The notes: generated from the letters alone by a model not told the origin. 64,000 nt of DNA from Acanthacorydalis orientalis (GCA_034766995.1 CM068322.1:14517810-14581809); one strand, 5' to 3'; numbered from the stretch's first letter, positions 1-12,941 are shown. Translations and numbers: made by a program.

Positions 1-1475
1 AAGGTTTTAAGTGAAAAAAGGAAAATCTTATCTAAATATAATGTGATTCTTAGCGGATTATTTTTAGAAAAAAGATAGCTTGAAACTAATCTATTTTTTA
101 TTTGAAACCATATTTAGACGTATACTTTATAAATGACGGGGAGATATTTCATAGCAATTTAAAACGTATATTTTAAATATGCTTTGTGTCTTTTAATTAA
201 CTTTGTCGTTTGACTTAAGCTGTTTCAAGTAAATGAACCTATCCTTGTTATTAAAGAAATCATTAAATGTTGCTGGCATCAAAGGAATGAATATGAGCAA
301 AGTATGTTTGTACGTAGCGTGATCCAAAAGTTTCCGATTTCACATAGAATAGTGACGTAAGAATTTATTTTTTGCTTTACTATGCATTTAAAGGTTTTTT
401 CACATTTTCTAATAAGCTTTTATACCATTATAGAAATATTCTTGAGTTTTATTTTCAAAATAAAGACATTTTGATATACAGCTAGATCTTCTTTCCAGTT
501 ATGATCCACGTTTTAATTCGAACCAAAGGTCTTTATGGGATAAATGAGTGTTCAGTAAGTGTTTAATTTCTTTGAAGCTACATAGGAGATAGTATCCTTT
601 ATTGCGACTATAACGATGTGATCAGCAGTGATATAGCTTAACAAACTGACTTTTCGACTGATTTTTCCTCGACGCTTTTTCAATATAGCTTAACTAATTG
701 ATGATAACAATAATATTAATTTATAGCGGTATTTATAAGTTTTTTGATATTTATTAAAATAATCTTTTCCCAATTTAAAAAAATAGTCATCTTTACGTTT
801 TTATTTCTCAGAGACAACTTCGTCTTCGAGTTTACCTTTTTCATTCGATTCCATGTAATTTATTTCAAATTTAGAAGCATAATAACGAACCATGATTTTA
901 TTAAATGCCAAAACGTCTTTGTATCGAACTTTTTTTTCCAGTACTAAAAAACTCCGAACTGTCCTTACAGTATTTTACACTTTACCGAACTGCATTTAAG
1001 GTTCAAACATCTTATACTAGTTTATGAGATTTCTATATTTTCGTGATTGATAAATAACACTTAAAAAAATTGAGGTGTTAATCATTTTTTTACTAACAAT
1101 CGCTTGGTTTTTCTCCCATTACTACAATGTTAAATAATAGCCAATGTATCTTCGAGCGACTCACTACCACAGAAAAATAAATTCAGCCTGTATCTGAAAG
1201 TTAGGTGCGGTTCGGTGTTTTTCGTGCGAGAAATTAACATTTTGCCTTATATTCAGTTTTATTATTTTTAAATATACTAACACTTTGTCTGATGAATGCC
1301 ATTTTTGAACACTGATGTGCCCATTAGAAAATCGATATGTACATAGACTTATTAGATATACAACTATAACAAACTGGCAAATTCCAAAATTTTTGAAACA
1401 AATATACTGTGTTCAGGAACATTTGGACCGCACTAGATGTTTTTCGGGAACAATCTGTAGACTTTTGAATGTACT
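1..1475. other. A+T-rich non-coding stretch
   Basis: I see no gene, splice-bounded exon or recognisable repeat here. Short open frames (744-947, 1315-1545) are A+T-driven, with low-complexity Phe/Ile/Tyr-rich translations. The stretch precedes a compound microsatellite and a CpG-rich island. Confidence 0.6.
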
Positions 1476-1491
1476 ATACATATATATATAT

Positions 1492-1541
<50 letters not shown>

Positions 1542-1546
1542 ATAAT
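1476..1546. repeat. Compound (TA)n(CA)n(TA)n(TG)n microsatellite, self-complementary
   Basis: A TA run is followed by a CA run (about 1492-1503), another TA run (about 1504-1523), a TG run (about 1524-1540) and TA again. The CA and TG blocks are reverse complements around a TA centre, so the whole tract can fold into one long hairpin. It lies just left of the CpG-rich island. Confidence 0.9.
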
Positions 1547-1552
1547 ATATGT

Positions 1553-2140
1553 TCTCCGTAATACGTGCAAGCTTTACGCGGCCAACACTCGCTGTTGCTC
1601 TCGCAAACACACAACAGATCGTCCTGAAGGGGCGCTGGATATGCAACGCGGTATGGTGGTAGTTGTAAAAGCGCCCTCGGACGGGCGGCGCCGTCGGCTG
1701 TGACGTCAGCGTGACGGCGATCGTGGCGCTGCGCAACGGCGAGACGACAAGGTATACCCGTGCACGCAACAATGCTCTCAGTCAGTGTCCGTACACTCTT
1801 ACACGCGGGTGTCGCAGCGCTCGCGACATTTGTACATAGATAGGGGCGAACGTGATTGTAAACGTGGTTCGAAAAATCCGTACAACAGAACGATGCCGTT
1901 GCCGATGATGTATCGGCGAGACGCGGGTCGTTACACGGCTCGGACATAAATGACACGCGAGGTGTGAGAACAGAAAAAAAATTATTACATACGTGCAGAA
2001 ATACGCAATATGCTGCGCGAAGCATATCTGTCATGTAGGATTTTCGATGAAGATAATAACACGTGCGCGATTTTGTGACATGTTTCAAATGAATACACAA
2101 CACTAGTAGTTGTGTACAGCATTCATACGTGCACAGAGAC
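1553..2140. promoter_or_regulatory. CpG-rich island with palindromic CRE; candidate promoter/5' exon
   Basis: Base composition changes abruptly from A+T-rich to dense in CpG (for example the GGCGCC and TCGCGA words) and returns to A+T-rich after about 2140. It contains a perfect TGACGTCA (CRE/ATF site) at 1701-1708 and two overlapping TCAGT words at 1778-1786, which match the arthropod initiator core. An AG|GTGTGAG at about 1960 could be a plus-strand splice donor. A 209-codon frame is open on the minus strand, but its translation resembles no family and ends in microsatellite sequence, so I do not call it a gene. The nearest coding exon starts at 6732 on the plus strand; a promoter/5'UTR role for that gene is inference. 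Confidence 0.45.
1701..1708. promoter_or_regulatory. CRE-like palindrome TGACGTCA
   Basis: This is an exact match to the CREB/ATF consensus octamer, inside the CpG-rich island. Half-site-like TGACG recurs at about 1712. The match is seen; binding is inferred. Confidence 0.45.
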
Positions 2141-2240
2141 CGGTGGTTTACGTGATTGATTGATATTATGGTTTATGTCTTAAAAATTTATTTCACGTTT
2201 TTGTTATTATCGTTGTGTTGTTTTCTTCTCATTTGTTTAG

Positions 2241-2242
<2 letters not shown>

Positions 2243-2281
<39 letters not shown>
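2243..2281. repeat. (TA)n microsatellite
   Basis: An uninterrupted TA dinucleotide run of about 39 bp. Confidence 0.95.
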
Positions 2282-2284
<3 letters not shown>

Positions 2285-2739
2285 ACTATAATTCATATGA
2301 TTTTGTTAGGGAAATATGTGCTCAAATCAAAATATAAATGTGATTAATAAAAAAATAAAATCGTAAATTATGGAAAATTAATTAAACGATGTTATTAATT
2401 AAATAAAAAATTCAATAACTCACTAAATTAGATTGTTTTATCTCGTAAACATATATAAAAAATTTAAAAATAGAAATAAAATTGATATCAAAAAAGTATA
2501 TAAAAAAAATGATTTACAACAATGAGACAAACACTATCATCATATATTTTTGTCTGCTTTTATATAAAAAAAAATATTTGATACATTTTTGAAACATTAC
2601 ATAACGAAATATATTTTAAAGAAATTTACTAAAAACATTCGATAATATCTATTATTTACTAATTGGTTATACATCAACTATTTAGTAATTAAAAAAATGT
2701 CTTCCATTTTTTATTAAAATTGAGTACATTAAAAAATAA

Positions 2740-2743
<4 letters not shown>

Positions 2744-2781
<38 letters not shown>
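2744..2781. repeat. (TA)n microsatellite
   Basis: A pure TA run preceded by a short (TAAA)-like tract. Confidence 0.95.
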
Positions 2782-2783
<2 letters not shown>

Positions 2784-2997
2784 TCAAGTATATAAACAAA
2801 AATATCCATTTATTTTACCATGGACAGTAATCAAAAATCTATAATTAATTTTTAAATTTTACTTCAAAACTTCAGTAACCCAATAAATAGCTTTACTCTA
2901 TAATTCTTTTTTATCAATGTTAAACAAAACATACAATCATTTAAATTTAAAATTTAGTCAAAAAAATGCTACGATATTAATAAAAATATATGCATAA

Positions 2998-3000
<3 letters not shown>

Positions 3001-3051
<51 letters not shown>

Positions 3052-3067
3052 ATATATATATATATAC

Positions 3068-3105
<38 letters not shown>

Positions 3106-3116
3106 ATATATATATA
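3001..3116. repeat. Compound (TA)n/(TG)n microsatellite
   Basis: A long TA array interrupted by a TG block near 3042-3050, by CATATAAA near 3065-3075 and by a second short TG near 3101. Confidence 0.95.
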
Positions 3117-3740
3117 AACATGAGCACATTTATATACATTTTGTTAACTTCTTTGAATCATACTTAATTTTTATCATCGTAACAGTTCGAAACGATTTAA
3201 ACTGATTGATTAGCAGAACATATTGATATCTTAAGCTCAACTGAACATTTAATATCAATATACATCCAGTGATATATATATTTATATATATATATAAATT
3301 AATTACATTTAACAACTTATTCCTTCCGCCAATGAGAAAACAATAAAACAGACCATTATACAATGAAAACTATCCCGAACAAAAATCAAATTGCCTATAT
3401 TTTATTTATCAATGATAACTACGTGTGTGTATATATATATATACACATTTTATGTAAATAAAATCTATTTAAAAAGAAAAAACAAAATTGAATATATATT
3501 ATCCTTATTACCTGACAATAATGTTAAAATATTGTAAAATATTATTTTTTAATATTTAATATAAATAAAAGATTTGAATTTATAAAACTCAATTTTAATT
3601 TATTTGCACATTACTATACTATCTTGTAATGTTAATAAACTATCATTAAATAAAGACTTTCAAAGATTCATCAATCAATAAAATATATTTTTTTAAATCT
3701 ACAACAATTATGAAATAATTTATGAGCACGTATCCTGATA

Positions 3741-3748
3741 CATACATA

Positions 3749-3783
<35 letters not shown>
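3741..3783. repeat. (TG)n(TA)n microsatellite
   Basis: A short TG run passes directly into a TA run. Confidence 0.9.
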
Positions 3784-4991
3784 TATTCGTTTTATGAAAA
3801 GTAAAATTAAAATTTACTCAAATTTTAAATGTTTTTATTTCAATAAAAACTCATTCAAAATATGAAGTACTTATATAAATATCTAAACACACTAAATAAT
3901 AAATTGTATTTAATTCTTTAAAATTTTTTACTTTTAGAAAAATGACAATATTAAAAATCGGTAATAATAGAAATTATAAAAACCCACATACAATAAAATA
4001 ATCAGTAATAAGAAAAAAATAATAAATAAAGCATTGAATAAATGATTTGTATAACATTTTAACAGTTTCTAATTATATGTGTATATATATATATTATATA
4101 TATATATACATACATTTAAATGTAGGTGCGTGGGTGTGACATAATAAAGTTTTAACCAATCAACAATTAATGAATTCAATGAGCTGTACGTAGGTTAACA
4201 AACTTTTATATGTTAATTAAGAACCCAATAGACTGTAATAGTAGCAATTTGTTTATAACAGCAATAACTCAAATAATGTTAAAGTTTATTTGATTAATTA
4301 TATGTAGACAGAATATTAAACTCACAACTAAACTATGATCTTGTATGAATTATTTCAAACCAAATAAATAACAAATAAAATAAATCTAAATTTTTAGAGA
4401 GTATACGTTTATTTTATTGATAGAAATTAAATTAACTGTAAATATTCGTATAAAAAAATAATATTATCTAAACGTAAATTAATTTGTAACTTAAATGAAA
4501 CACGTACATTCTTTGTAATTTAAATTTTTTCGAACGTTTACATGAATACAAATAGTTTTCATTGAATCATTGAAATATAAATGCAAATTTATACATTCAT
4601 CTTTCTATTTTAATGATCAAAAAATATGAAATATTAAAGGCGGAAAAGAGAAAAATAAATTCGATGTTAAGTTTAAATTTATTATCAATGTAAACTTTAT
4701 GTTTTAAAATTTAAAATGTGCTGAAATTAATTTAGAAAAAACATTTATATACTTTAGTTAAAATAATTACTTAGTACAGAAACAAAATTGTAACAGTTTG
4801 TAGAACAAATAATAAATGTGTTTATTTAAAATTAAATAAGAAAAATAGTTAACAAGTAGTAATTTATAAGATTTATATCAAAAAATGATTTAATTTTATA
4901 TATATATAACATAAAATAAAATAATGTATCAAACCAAACTTGTTGCAACATGTCATGCTACGATAAAAATAATTATTTAAGAATAAATAAT

Positions 4992-4994
<3 letters not shown>

Positions 4995-5036
<42 letters not shown>
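4995..5036. repeat. (TA)n microsatellite
   Basis: A pure TA run of about 42 bp. Confidence 0.95.
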
Positions 5037-5039
<3 letters not shown>

Positions 5040-5292
5040 TAGTATATATAGTTAATATTTCACTCGATTACTTATTGTAATATCATGTAATTAATATGAA
5101 ATTAAACATATCTTGACCTTTATTGTCGAACATAATTTGAACATTTTAATTTGAATAAACATATATATTACTTTTTCGACTGTAATTAAATTCTGTAATT
5201 TTTGAAACACGCTCGTGTGTATTTTATAATAAACGTATATTCTTTTAAAATTAAATAACAACAATTAAAATAATATTCACTAAAGTCACGCA

Positions 5293-5295
<3 letters not shown>

Positions 5296-5329
<34 letters not shown>
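5296..5329. repeat. (TA)n microsatellite
   Basis: A pure TA run of about 34 bp. Confidence 0.95.
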
Positions 5330-6731
5330 CATTTATTTAAATATTTAAACAAATAATAAATTAATACTTAATTCAATATTTCAACATATTATATTTATTA
5401 AAGTAGTCATTATTTAAAAGGAAATAATTTTCCGAAGTCTAATTCTTTTAAATTTATTCTGTTCCTTAATTTAAGAAAAATATATTTTGAAATTATAACT
5501 AAAATGATTATAATACATAATTGTTTCATATAAGAAATATACTTTCATTAATGAACATTAAACCAATTATTATATAATGTATAAATGAATTAACAAATAT
5601 GAAATTTTAAAATTATATTAATTAATTGTATAGAATTTAATCGCGTTTGATTTAATATTTTCTACATCTAACTGTATGGTATTTATGTAAAAGTATAGAT
5701 TCTAAAAATAAATTACAAATCAATAACTTATCGATATAAGAATACATCATTACGACAATGGTATACGACTTCGATTTTAATTTTCCAAGTAAACACTTCG
5801 TACAATTAAAAACAATTTTAAGTAAAATTCTAGCTTATTCAAGGTTATAATATGAAAAAGAACTCATTTTAAATTTTGCTAAATTATCACTTCGTCTTAA
5901 AAAGAAAACTTGATATTTGTAAGATATATAATTTTTCATTTAAGTTTGTTTGTTTTAATATTATTTCTTGATGATTTTTATTAAAATATTTGTTATTAAT
6001 TTATTTTCAAAAAATTTTTTATTACAGTTTTTATGACATAAATAATAATAAATTTAATTTGATATCTGTGTAATATGATATTCGTGTTTGTAAAGTGTAT
6101 TTATTAAAAATAAGTTGAAATAAAAAAAAATAGTTTTAAAGAAAAATACATAATATAAATAAAATAACACAAAGTATTGTGAAACCGCTGTGATAAACAA
6201 TAATGCGCGTTGTTCAAGAATAAAATTTCAAAATAATTTGTGCCTTTTTCTTGTTTATTGTTTATATGAAAGGAAAATAAAATATCATATTTAAGCTTAT
6301 ATAAGAAAAATATCCTCCCCGAAGAAAAGCGATAAAAAATATCTTTTGGATTAACATCTAAAAAAGTTCCAAGCTTTCATTCATTAAAAGAAGTCATCAA
6401 GAGAATACAAATTAAATATGTTTATAGTTTATATAAAAATATAATAGAAGTTAGTTTTGAAAAATCGAAGATAAATCGTCGAACTGAAAAGAAATAGTTA
6501 AAATGTTTATATTGTTGATTGCTTTCACTCGTGATGTAACAAGTAGTCTTCATAATGCCTGTTGATATTTGTGATGAAGTAAAATCCAGTAATTGTAAAT
6601 AGTTATTTTAAAGAAAAAAGAAAAACCGAATAAACCGTTGTTGTGCAAACGATTGGTTAATTTTATGATAGGCAATCTCTTAGTAATAAACAATCTAAAT
6701 GCTGTACCACCATTGTTCGAACATCAAGAAA

Positions 6732-7574
6732 ATGGTTGAATCAAATACAAATCCGTCAACGTCAATTTCAAAATGCACACATCATAACGTCACCGGCGGT
6801 GCAGCACCAAACGCTTTAGAAGCACCATCGGACAAACCGCACTGTAGTAAAAAAGCGATGAAAGCATCATGTTCGCAGCAAGGGAAATCGTCGAAAACGT
6901 CACAGAAATCAACAGGGACGATACCGAAGGCCCCGTCGACGTCCGCCACAAAACAAACGTCGCATCATTGCACGTTACACGATCTGTTACGCGTTTCCGG
7001 TGATCCGCCGAAATTAAATATCGAGAAGAAACAGCACGCCTGTGCGTTAAGTCGCCGCAGGCGTCACAAAACCGTTCATTTCGGTGACAACTTACTGATG
7101 CAAGTGTGCGCGAACGCAAACTTAAACTTCAGCCGGACGTCGGCGTCAACGACGGCCGCGTCGATAGCGAGAAGTTCGACGAAAAGTGGCACCGTACCAC
7201 GTACACGTCACACCGGTTCGATAGTTGACAATTTGACTGGTACAGCTGAGAAGAAGAAAAAAGTGGGCGATTCGAACGTGACACTCCAGCCGAATGTGCA
7301 ACAACTGTTCAGTTTTATTGAACAAGTGCTGAGCGCATGGGTTGCTGAAGAAGGACTGACGTCGCAGGGTGAACTCAGTGAAGTAGATGAGAAAACGTTA
7401 GCGAAGAAGAGGTATAAGCATAAGTGTCAGAAAGCGAAGAAACATTTTAGTATCAAACAGTTAGTAGCCGAAGTGGGGTTTTTGAACGGTAGTAGAAAGT
7501 TAGGCAATTTAAGATATAGACATTTTCACTGGCAGGGAACGCCTGAAGAATGCAACGAGACATTTTTGAGAAAG
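6732..7574 (+). CDS. Coding exon of an unrecognised basic, Ser/Thr-rich protein with a candidate PP1-docking motif (partial gene)
   Basis: This is the only long, compositionally protein-like frame in the window: its G+C content is clearly higher than its flanks and falls off at both ends. The frame opens at 6699, but I choose the ATG at 6732 because it has AAA in front (good insect start context), whereas 6699 has T at -3. The exon gives 281 residues. Residues 1-110 are low-complexity, Ser/Thr/Lys-rich and probably disordered. A basic run RRRRHK (108-113) leads into KTVHF (113-117), which fits the RVxF consensus for docking protein phosphatase 1; the basic run could also be a nuclear signal. 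Residues about 187-281 look folded: an amphipathic helix (QLFSFIEQVLSAW), a Lys-rich segment, and a conserved-looking end with RYRHFHWQGT. The frame meets a stop at 7583, but AAG|GTGAGG at 7574/7575 is a strong phase-0 splice donor, so the protein probably continues in later exons that I cannot locate. I do not recognise the family. Function is unknown; PP1 binding is inference from the motif alone. Confidence 0.72.
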
Positions 7575-7580
7575 GTGAGG
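7575..7580 (+). other. Splice donor GTGAGG ending the 6732-7574 exon
   Basis: The exon end AAAG|GTGAGG fits the donor consensus (AG|GTRAG). Using it avoids the stop three codons downstream and leaves the frame in phase 0. This is the main reason for treating the ORF as an exon rather than a complete gene. Confidence 0.6.
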
Positions 7581-9249
7581 TAAACTGTTTTTAGTTGTTT
7601 CGCTTTTAAAAGTTTTATTTGATTCGGATGATCAAAAATATTAATTTTATTTCAACCTTTTTCCGTTAAATACACAAGAGAATTAATATTTTGTTGTAAA
7701 TCAAACATTCATTACAATTTAATTTCGTTTTCTGTAACAAAAGTTTTTCAAATAAATATTTCTCTACTAGCCGACATAAATAAATATTTTAAATAGCTAA
7801 AAAAGCTTCAAGTCTAGTAGTATTGTTTAGATATATTTATTTCATTTAATTAAGAAAACAAAAGTTAATAAACTAAAAAATTCATAGTTTTTGAATTTGT
7901 TTACATGTTTCGGATTCCTTAATTTAAAATTTATGACATATAATTAAAATATAAAATTCAAAAAGAACAACGTTATCGTCACAAAAAAAATAAAGAGTAA
8001 ACAACAATAATAAACAGTAAACGTCAACTTGAACGAGAAAAAAATGATCAAAGAATATAAACTCCATCAATGATAATATAATATCAATTATCTTCATTTC
8101 AAATTCAATTAATCATCACACACAAAGTTAAAATTGAATTTGATGATAATTAATAATCAATAATGACGGAATAATCAACATAATTCACCAGGAGTAAAAT
8201 ATTATGTCCTCATTATTTAAGTATTTCGTCTTTAATATACTTCACTATATTTTGTGATATATTTTTATACGCAACTAATATTTAAAAAAATCATATTTCT
8301 AAGTAACTAATTTATACAGATATCAAGAAATATTAATAGTAATGTTTTTTATATCATTAGTTGATTTTTATTTCGATATATTACTATACAAATTTACACT
8401 AGATATGATAATTGATTAATGTTGACATTTTTTTATTTCGATTCATGTGGAGTGTGGTGAAAATATATCAATAAGTGTACATTTTTATTGAGACACAACG
8501 TATAGTGGATGTATACAATGTAATAAAAATAATGACAGTAATAATGCTCGTTGAAATTATGTAATTCATTAAATAAAAATTGCACACAGACCGTTAAAAC
8601 GTAGATGTACACAAGTGGCAGAAGAGTTAAATTGATGTTATTGTTAATGATAAGGACAGATACGATAATCTTCAATGTAAACAATAATAATATTCAATTA
8701 TACGGCATTATGTTCTACATATACATAAATGTACGTGTGACTGTGTAGACACGTATAGGTGTCAATAAATACAATCTAAATGTTATCTAAATACAAATCT
8801 ATCTGAAAAACATTACCGAAATATTTAGTCTCTGCATAAATAAATTTAATTAGGATTTTTTCTCATTTTAAATTAAATACAATTTTTTACACAAATATGC
8901 ACACATTAAAAACATTGAGTAAAAATGAAAAAAAATAATATTTATAAAATTACTATTTGAAACATTATTTCAACAAATAATAATTAATTTAAAAAAAAAT
9001 AAATAAAATATTAATTTCAAAATAAAAATTAATAATAAATTTCTTAATAACAAACTTACAAAAATGTATTTTTTATAGAATCAATTTTTTCTTTATTATT
9101 GTTATCATCAGTATTTGCAACATTTAATATATTTTACCGATTTAATTTTAATCAAATTTAATAATCTTTCAATCAACACATCAATCAGTGGTTAAATTAT
9201 GAAATATTTTTCATAATAAAATGTTGTTGAATATGTCAAGAATAATAAA

Positions 9250-9304
<55 letters not shown>
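9250..9304. repeat. (TA)n microsatellite
   Basis: A TA run of about 55 bp with one TTTA interruption near its right end. Confidence 0.95.
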
Positions 9305-9460
9305 ATACTTTTTTAAAAGCAATTTCAATCGCTGTTGAAATGATATTTTTGATGTTTTAAATAACATTTATTTTTTCAGAGTTAATAATAAATATATTTA
9401 TAATTTTAAAAAATACGTATATATTGTACAATCGAAAATATTTACATACATACACATAAA

Positions 9461-9552
9461 TGTATACATATGTATATATATATATATACATGTGTGTGTG
9501 GGTGGCTGTGTGCGAGTGTGTACGTGTGTATGGTGTATGTATATTTGTATAA
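9461..9552. repeat. Degenerate (TA)n/(TG)n tract
   Basis: A TA run is followed by an imperfect TG-rich run with GGGTGG, GCGAG and TACG interruptions, consistent with an old, decaying microsatellite. Confidence 0.8.
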
Positions 9553-10730
9553 ACTTTTAACAATGATAATTTATTGTAAATAAATATAATTGTTAAAAAT
9601 AAAAATTAATAATTAAGTTGCAATTATTTTATGAAAATAATATTTTAAAGTACAAAAGTGTGATTTTGAAAATCAATAAACGCTAAATTCACAAAGCATA
9701 TATTAATTTCCCTTCGATGAAAAATAAAATCTATAAATTCTCAATCAACATGTCCTGTTAACATTTTTTTTAAAAATATTACAATATATTAAGTAACGAA
9801 AAAAATATAATATACATAAATTATGTTATTTATGTTTCATTTTTCACATAAAATTTAGGTTGTAATTTAAATTATATAAAATATTTAAAAAATATTTTCA
9901 ATTTATTCCTTTTTAATAATTTTTTTAAAAAATTCTAAAATTAAATTCATAAATTTATCGCATTTTTCAATACCTAATTAGCAAAATATCTTTGAAAAAT
10001 AATGCAATGATCAAAATATGAATGAACATAAATATATCGTTAAAATTATATCGTTTGTTCTTTTTAAGAGCATTAAAAAAAGCGTTAATAAGAAAACGCG
10101 TTGATAAAAAACTTCGTTCACTTTAAGAACATTAATAATATATATTATTCAATGAATGCTCTAATTACTCATTTTTATAACAAATTATCTAATATAACGT
10201 TCAATAAAAATTGATACTAATAAAAAGTAAATTGCTGCTACTATGTCCTAATATTCAGACCAATTCAATTTTCGTTTTACTTTACAACAATAAAAAGATT
10301 AATTAGTAATAACTCGACAGTTTAATAAAAAAATTGTATATTTTAACATTAAATATATTTTATATAAAACAGTAATTTATTAAACTATGTTTAACTCTTC
10401 ATTTCTTTTATACAAATCACCTCAATCATACCACATTGGTAATAATCAATTCAAAAAATGAATATTAAACATTATTCGTAAAAATTTATAATAAAACAAA
10501 CAATTTAATTTCAATTCGTGTTTATATGTGATACTAGCATTTAGTTAACAACAATAACTGTAAAGTAAAACTCGAAAAGGCCATTAATTTACCCACACTT
10601 TTCACTAATATTCCAACAATCACTTGTTACATCATATAACAATGAAAACACGTACTTTATTTCATCCCATTAATACGATTGAAAACTTCTATAAACAAAT
10701 TTATTTCGCATTACATACATTGTAACACAC

Positions 10731-10732
<2 letters not shown>

Positions 10733-10789
<57 letters not shown>
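10733..10789. repeat. (TA)n microsatellite
   Basis: A pure TA run of about 57 bp. Confidence 0.95.
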
Positions 10790-10792
<3 letters not shown>

Positions 10793-10904
10793 TATATGTG
10801 TACTCGTATATGGATATGGGTTAGAATGCATTTATTAATTGACAGTTACATGTTTCTCCTATCCTTCATTCAAAGTTCTATCTACAACAATATAAGTTTA
10901 ACAT

Positions 10905-11195
10905 AGTCAGACGTTTATCCACTCTATAATCCAAAATGCTGATTCATTCTATAATCAGTATAATGTACCTATCCTGTGAGGGACCTTCAAAGTTCTAAGA
11001 ATTGAATGTAGAACGGACGGAAACATCCTACACGTGGGGCGACCGTTGAAGTTTCAACATATATTGGAGTTGAAGGCTTAAACTAATAGTACCTTTTCGC
11101 TTAAATAAATTCCTACACCAAGGTCATAACTGATGCGATTGTATAACTTTTTACGCTGACTTTTATTTCCAAAGGGTTCTGCTTTGAAACGATCA
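10905..11195. other. Lower-A+T non-repetitive patch
   Basis: This patch is mixed in composition and non-repetitive (contains ACGTGGGGCGACC and AAGGTCATAAC words) between two TA arrays. It has no open frame longer than expected by chance and no transposon similarity that I recognise. It is a candidate conserved non-coding element or UTR, on composition only. Confidence 0.25.
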
Positions 11196-11203
11196 ATAAA
11201 TAA

Positions 11204-11225
11204 AATATATATATATATATATATA

Positions 11226-11292
<67 letters not shown>
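11204..11292. repeat. (TA)n microsatellite with CTA and TG interruptions
   Basis: A TA array of about 90 bp broken by one CTA and by a GTGTG block near 11265. Confidence 0.95.
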
Positions 11293-11293
<1 letters not shown>

Positions 11294-11299
11294 AATAAT

Positions 11300-12880
11300 A
11301 CATTCATTTAAGACTTTCGATATTTTTACGAAAAAATATATACAAAAACATTTTATTTTTAACTTTTACCAGAATTCAATTACATAATTTAGTAACAAAA
11401 TGTTATTTAACACCGAAATAATACTAAATTTAATTTGCGTACAGTGAAGAATCATTTGTTGTGTATTTTATTCAAAGATGAAGATTGAAATGTTATATTA
11501 TCACTTCTGCATTCAAAATGAATGCTGACAAAACTAATTTCAATTGTAAAATTAATATATAAGAAAAAGAGAATTTTTCAATATAAATGATGACATTTTT
11601 TATTAAGTCATTGTTATTTAACTAATAATCGTATTTTTTATTTTATCGTTAAAAATTTAATATCTACCAATAAAATAAACTATTAATAAAATAAAAAAAA
11701 AAAAAAAAAAGATTTCAAAAATATCTGAATATTTCACATAAAAGTATGCTTGTTTAAATTAATGTAAATGAAAATTTAGTATTTAAGAAATACAATATTT
11801 TTAAATTTCTAAATAAAGATTTTTAATATAAATAAATATCCCTCACAAATAATTTAACCTCTTTTTGTATTATTTATATTAAAATGTAATACAATAGTTT
11901 TATTAAAACAAATTAAATGAATAATTTAACTGTCATTCCTGCTTTCGAAAGACAACGTTTTTTAACACTTATTTAGTTATCAAAATATTTCATAAGAAAG
12001 TAATAGTTTAAAAAATGTTATTTTTTTGAGAAAACAATGTCAGAGATTAAACTGTATAAAGTAAAAATTGAAAATAGTAGCTATTAAAAAGAAAAAAAAT
12101 ACAAGCGAAACAACTCTTAAAGTAATATACAAAATAACTTTATTTTAATTTGTAATGCGTTTATTGCATACATTTAATTTGTTAAGGAATAAAAATAAAA
12201 AATATTCTTAACAAAAAACATATAAAAGATATTAAGTACAATTATATTAACCAACTTATTCTTACTGATACAGCAAAACTTAAATGTTTGCTTTTATTCT
12301 TAAACTATTGAATTGTATTAAAAAATTACTTGAATCGCATGATACTGATTAATACTATAAGAAAATATCAGTCAAAAACTAATCTTCCTGATATGAGTAT
12401 TCAATTCAACTTTAACACATTGGGACCTACAAGAATTTTACTATTTAAACTACCTAAAAAAATATTTATTATACTAAAATAAATTATTTAATAAACAAAA
12501 AAATAACAATGAATCTATAAAAAATTATAACAATTTTTTAAATATTAAAAGTAAATTTTCATTTAAAAGCAAATACTTATTACATTTTTTTCTTCACAAT
12601 TTATGAAAAAAATTCAAGAATCGCTTAAATAAATAAAAAATAATAAACTGTTAAATAATAAAACAGTGATTTAAATTAATGTAATATATTAATAGAAATG
12701 ATTAAAATGTATGAATGTAATATTATATAAGAATATCGAATAATATTCAAAATGAAATGATAAAATTTCCGAGGTAGAAATTGGTATTAATCTGCATTTA
12801 TATTAATACATTCTAGTTCTCAAATTGGTGAAAATTTCATCCGAAACTAATACAAGATCGTAAAAGAAAAATCAGTTTTC
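11300..12880. other. A+T-rich non-coding stretch
   Basis: I see no gene or transposon. There is an A-homopolymer of about 19 bp near 11693-11710; without target-site duplications around it, it is not evidence for a retroposed copy. Confidence 0.55.
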
Positions 12881-12884
12881 CCTA

Positions 12885-12885
<1 letters not shown>

Positions 12886-12940
<55 letters not shown>
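12886..12940. repeat. (TA)n microsatellite with CATA interruption
   Basis: Two TA blocks separated by TACATA. Confidence 0.95.

Positions 12941-12941
<1 letters not shown>

Larger units (their letters stand above)
2284..6698. other. A+T-rich non-coding stretch with microsatellites
   Basis: No exon or gene is visible. The stretch holds (TA)n arrays at about 2744-2781, 3001-3116, 3741-3783, 4075-4114, 4995-5036 and 5296-5329. If the CpG island and the exon at 6732 belong to one transcript, this would be its first intron. Confidence 0.5.
7581..10732. other. A+T-rich non-coding stretch, presumed intron
   Basis: I found no coding exon. There is a long TA array at 9250-9304 and a degenerate TA/GT tract at about 9461-9552. 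Around 8085-8165 two A+T-rich segments (ATTATCTTCA..AATTCAAT and its near inverse) could form a weak hairpin. Confidence 0.5.

Noticed and set aside
1860..1885. GGTTCGAA-like word resembling a tRNA T-arm
   Set aside because: The flanking bases do not pair as a T stem, and no acceptor or anticodon arm is found around it.
1474..2103. 209-codon minus-strand frame across the CpG-rich island
   Set aside because: Open mainly because of C+G-rich composition; the translation shows no domain, ends in TA/CA repeat sequence, and an alternative frame (1413-1772) is open over the same DNA.
6790..7119. 109-codon minus-strand frame
   Set aside because: Shadow of the plus-strand exon at 6732-7574, whose composition and splice donor fit better.
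11692..11711. A-homopolymer as a possible retroposon tail
   Set aside because: No target duplication, no upstream LINE/SINE-like body, and such runs are expected in this composition.
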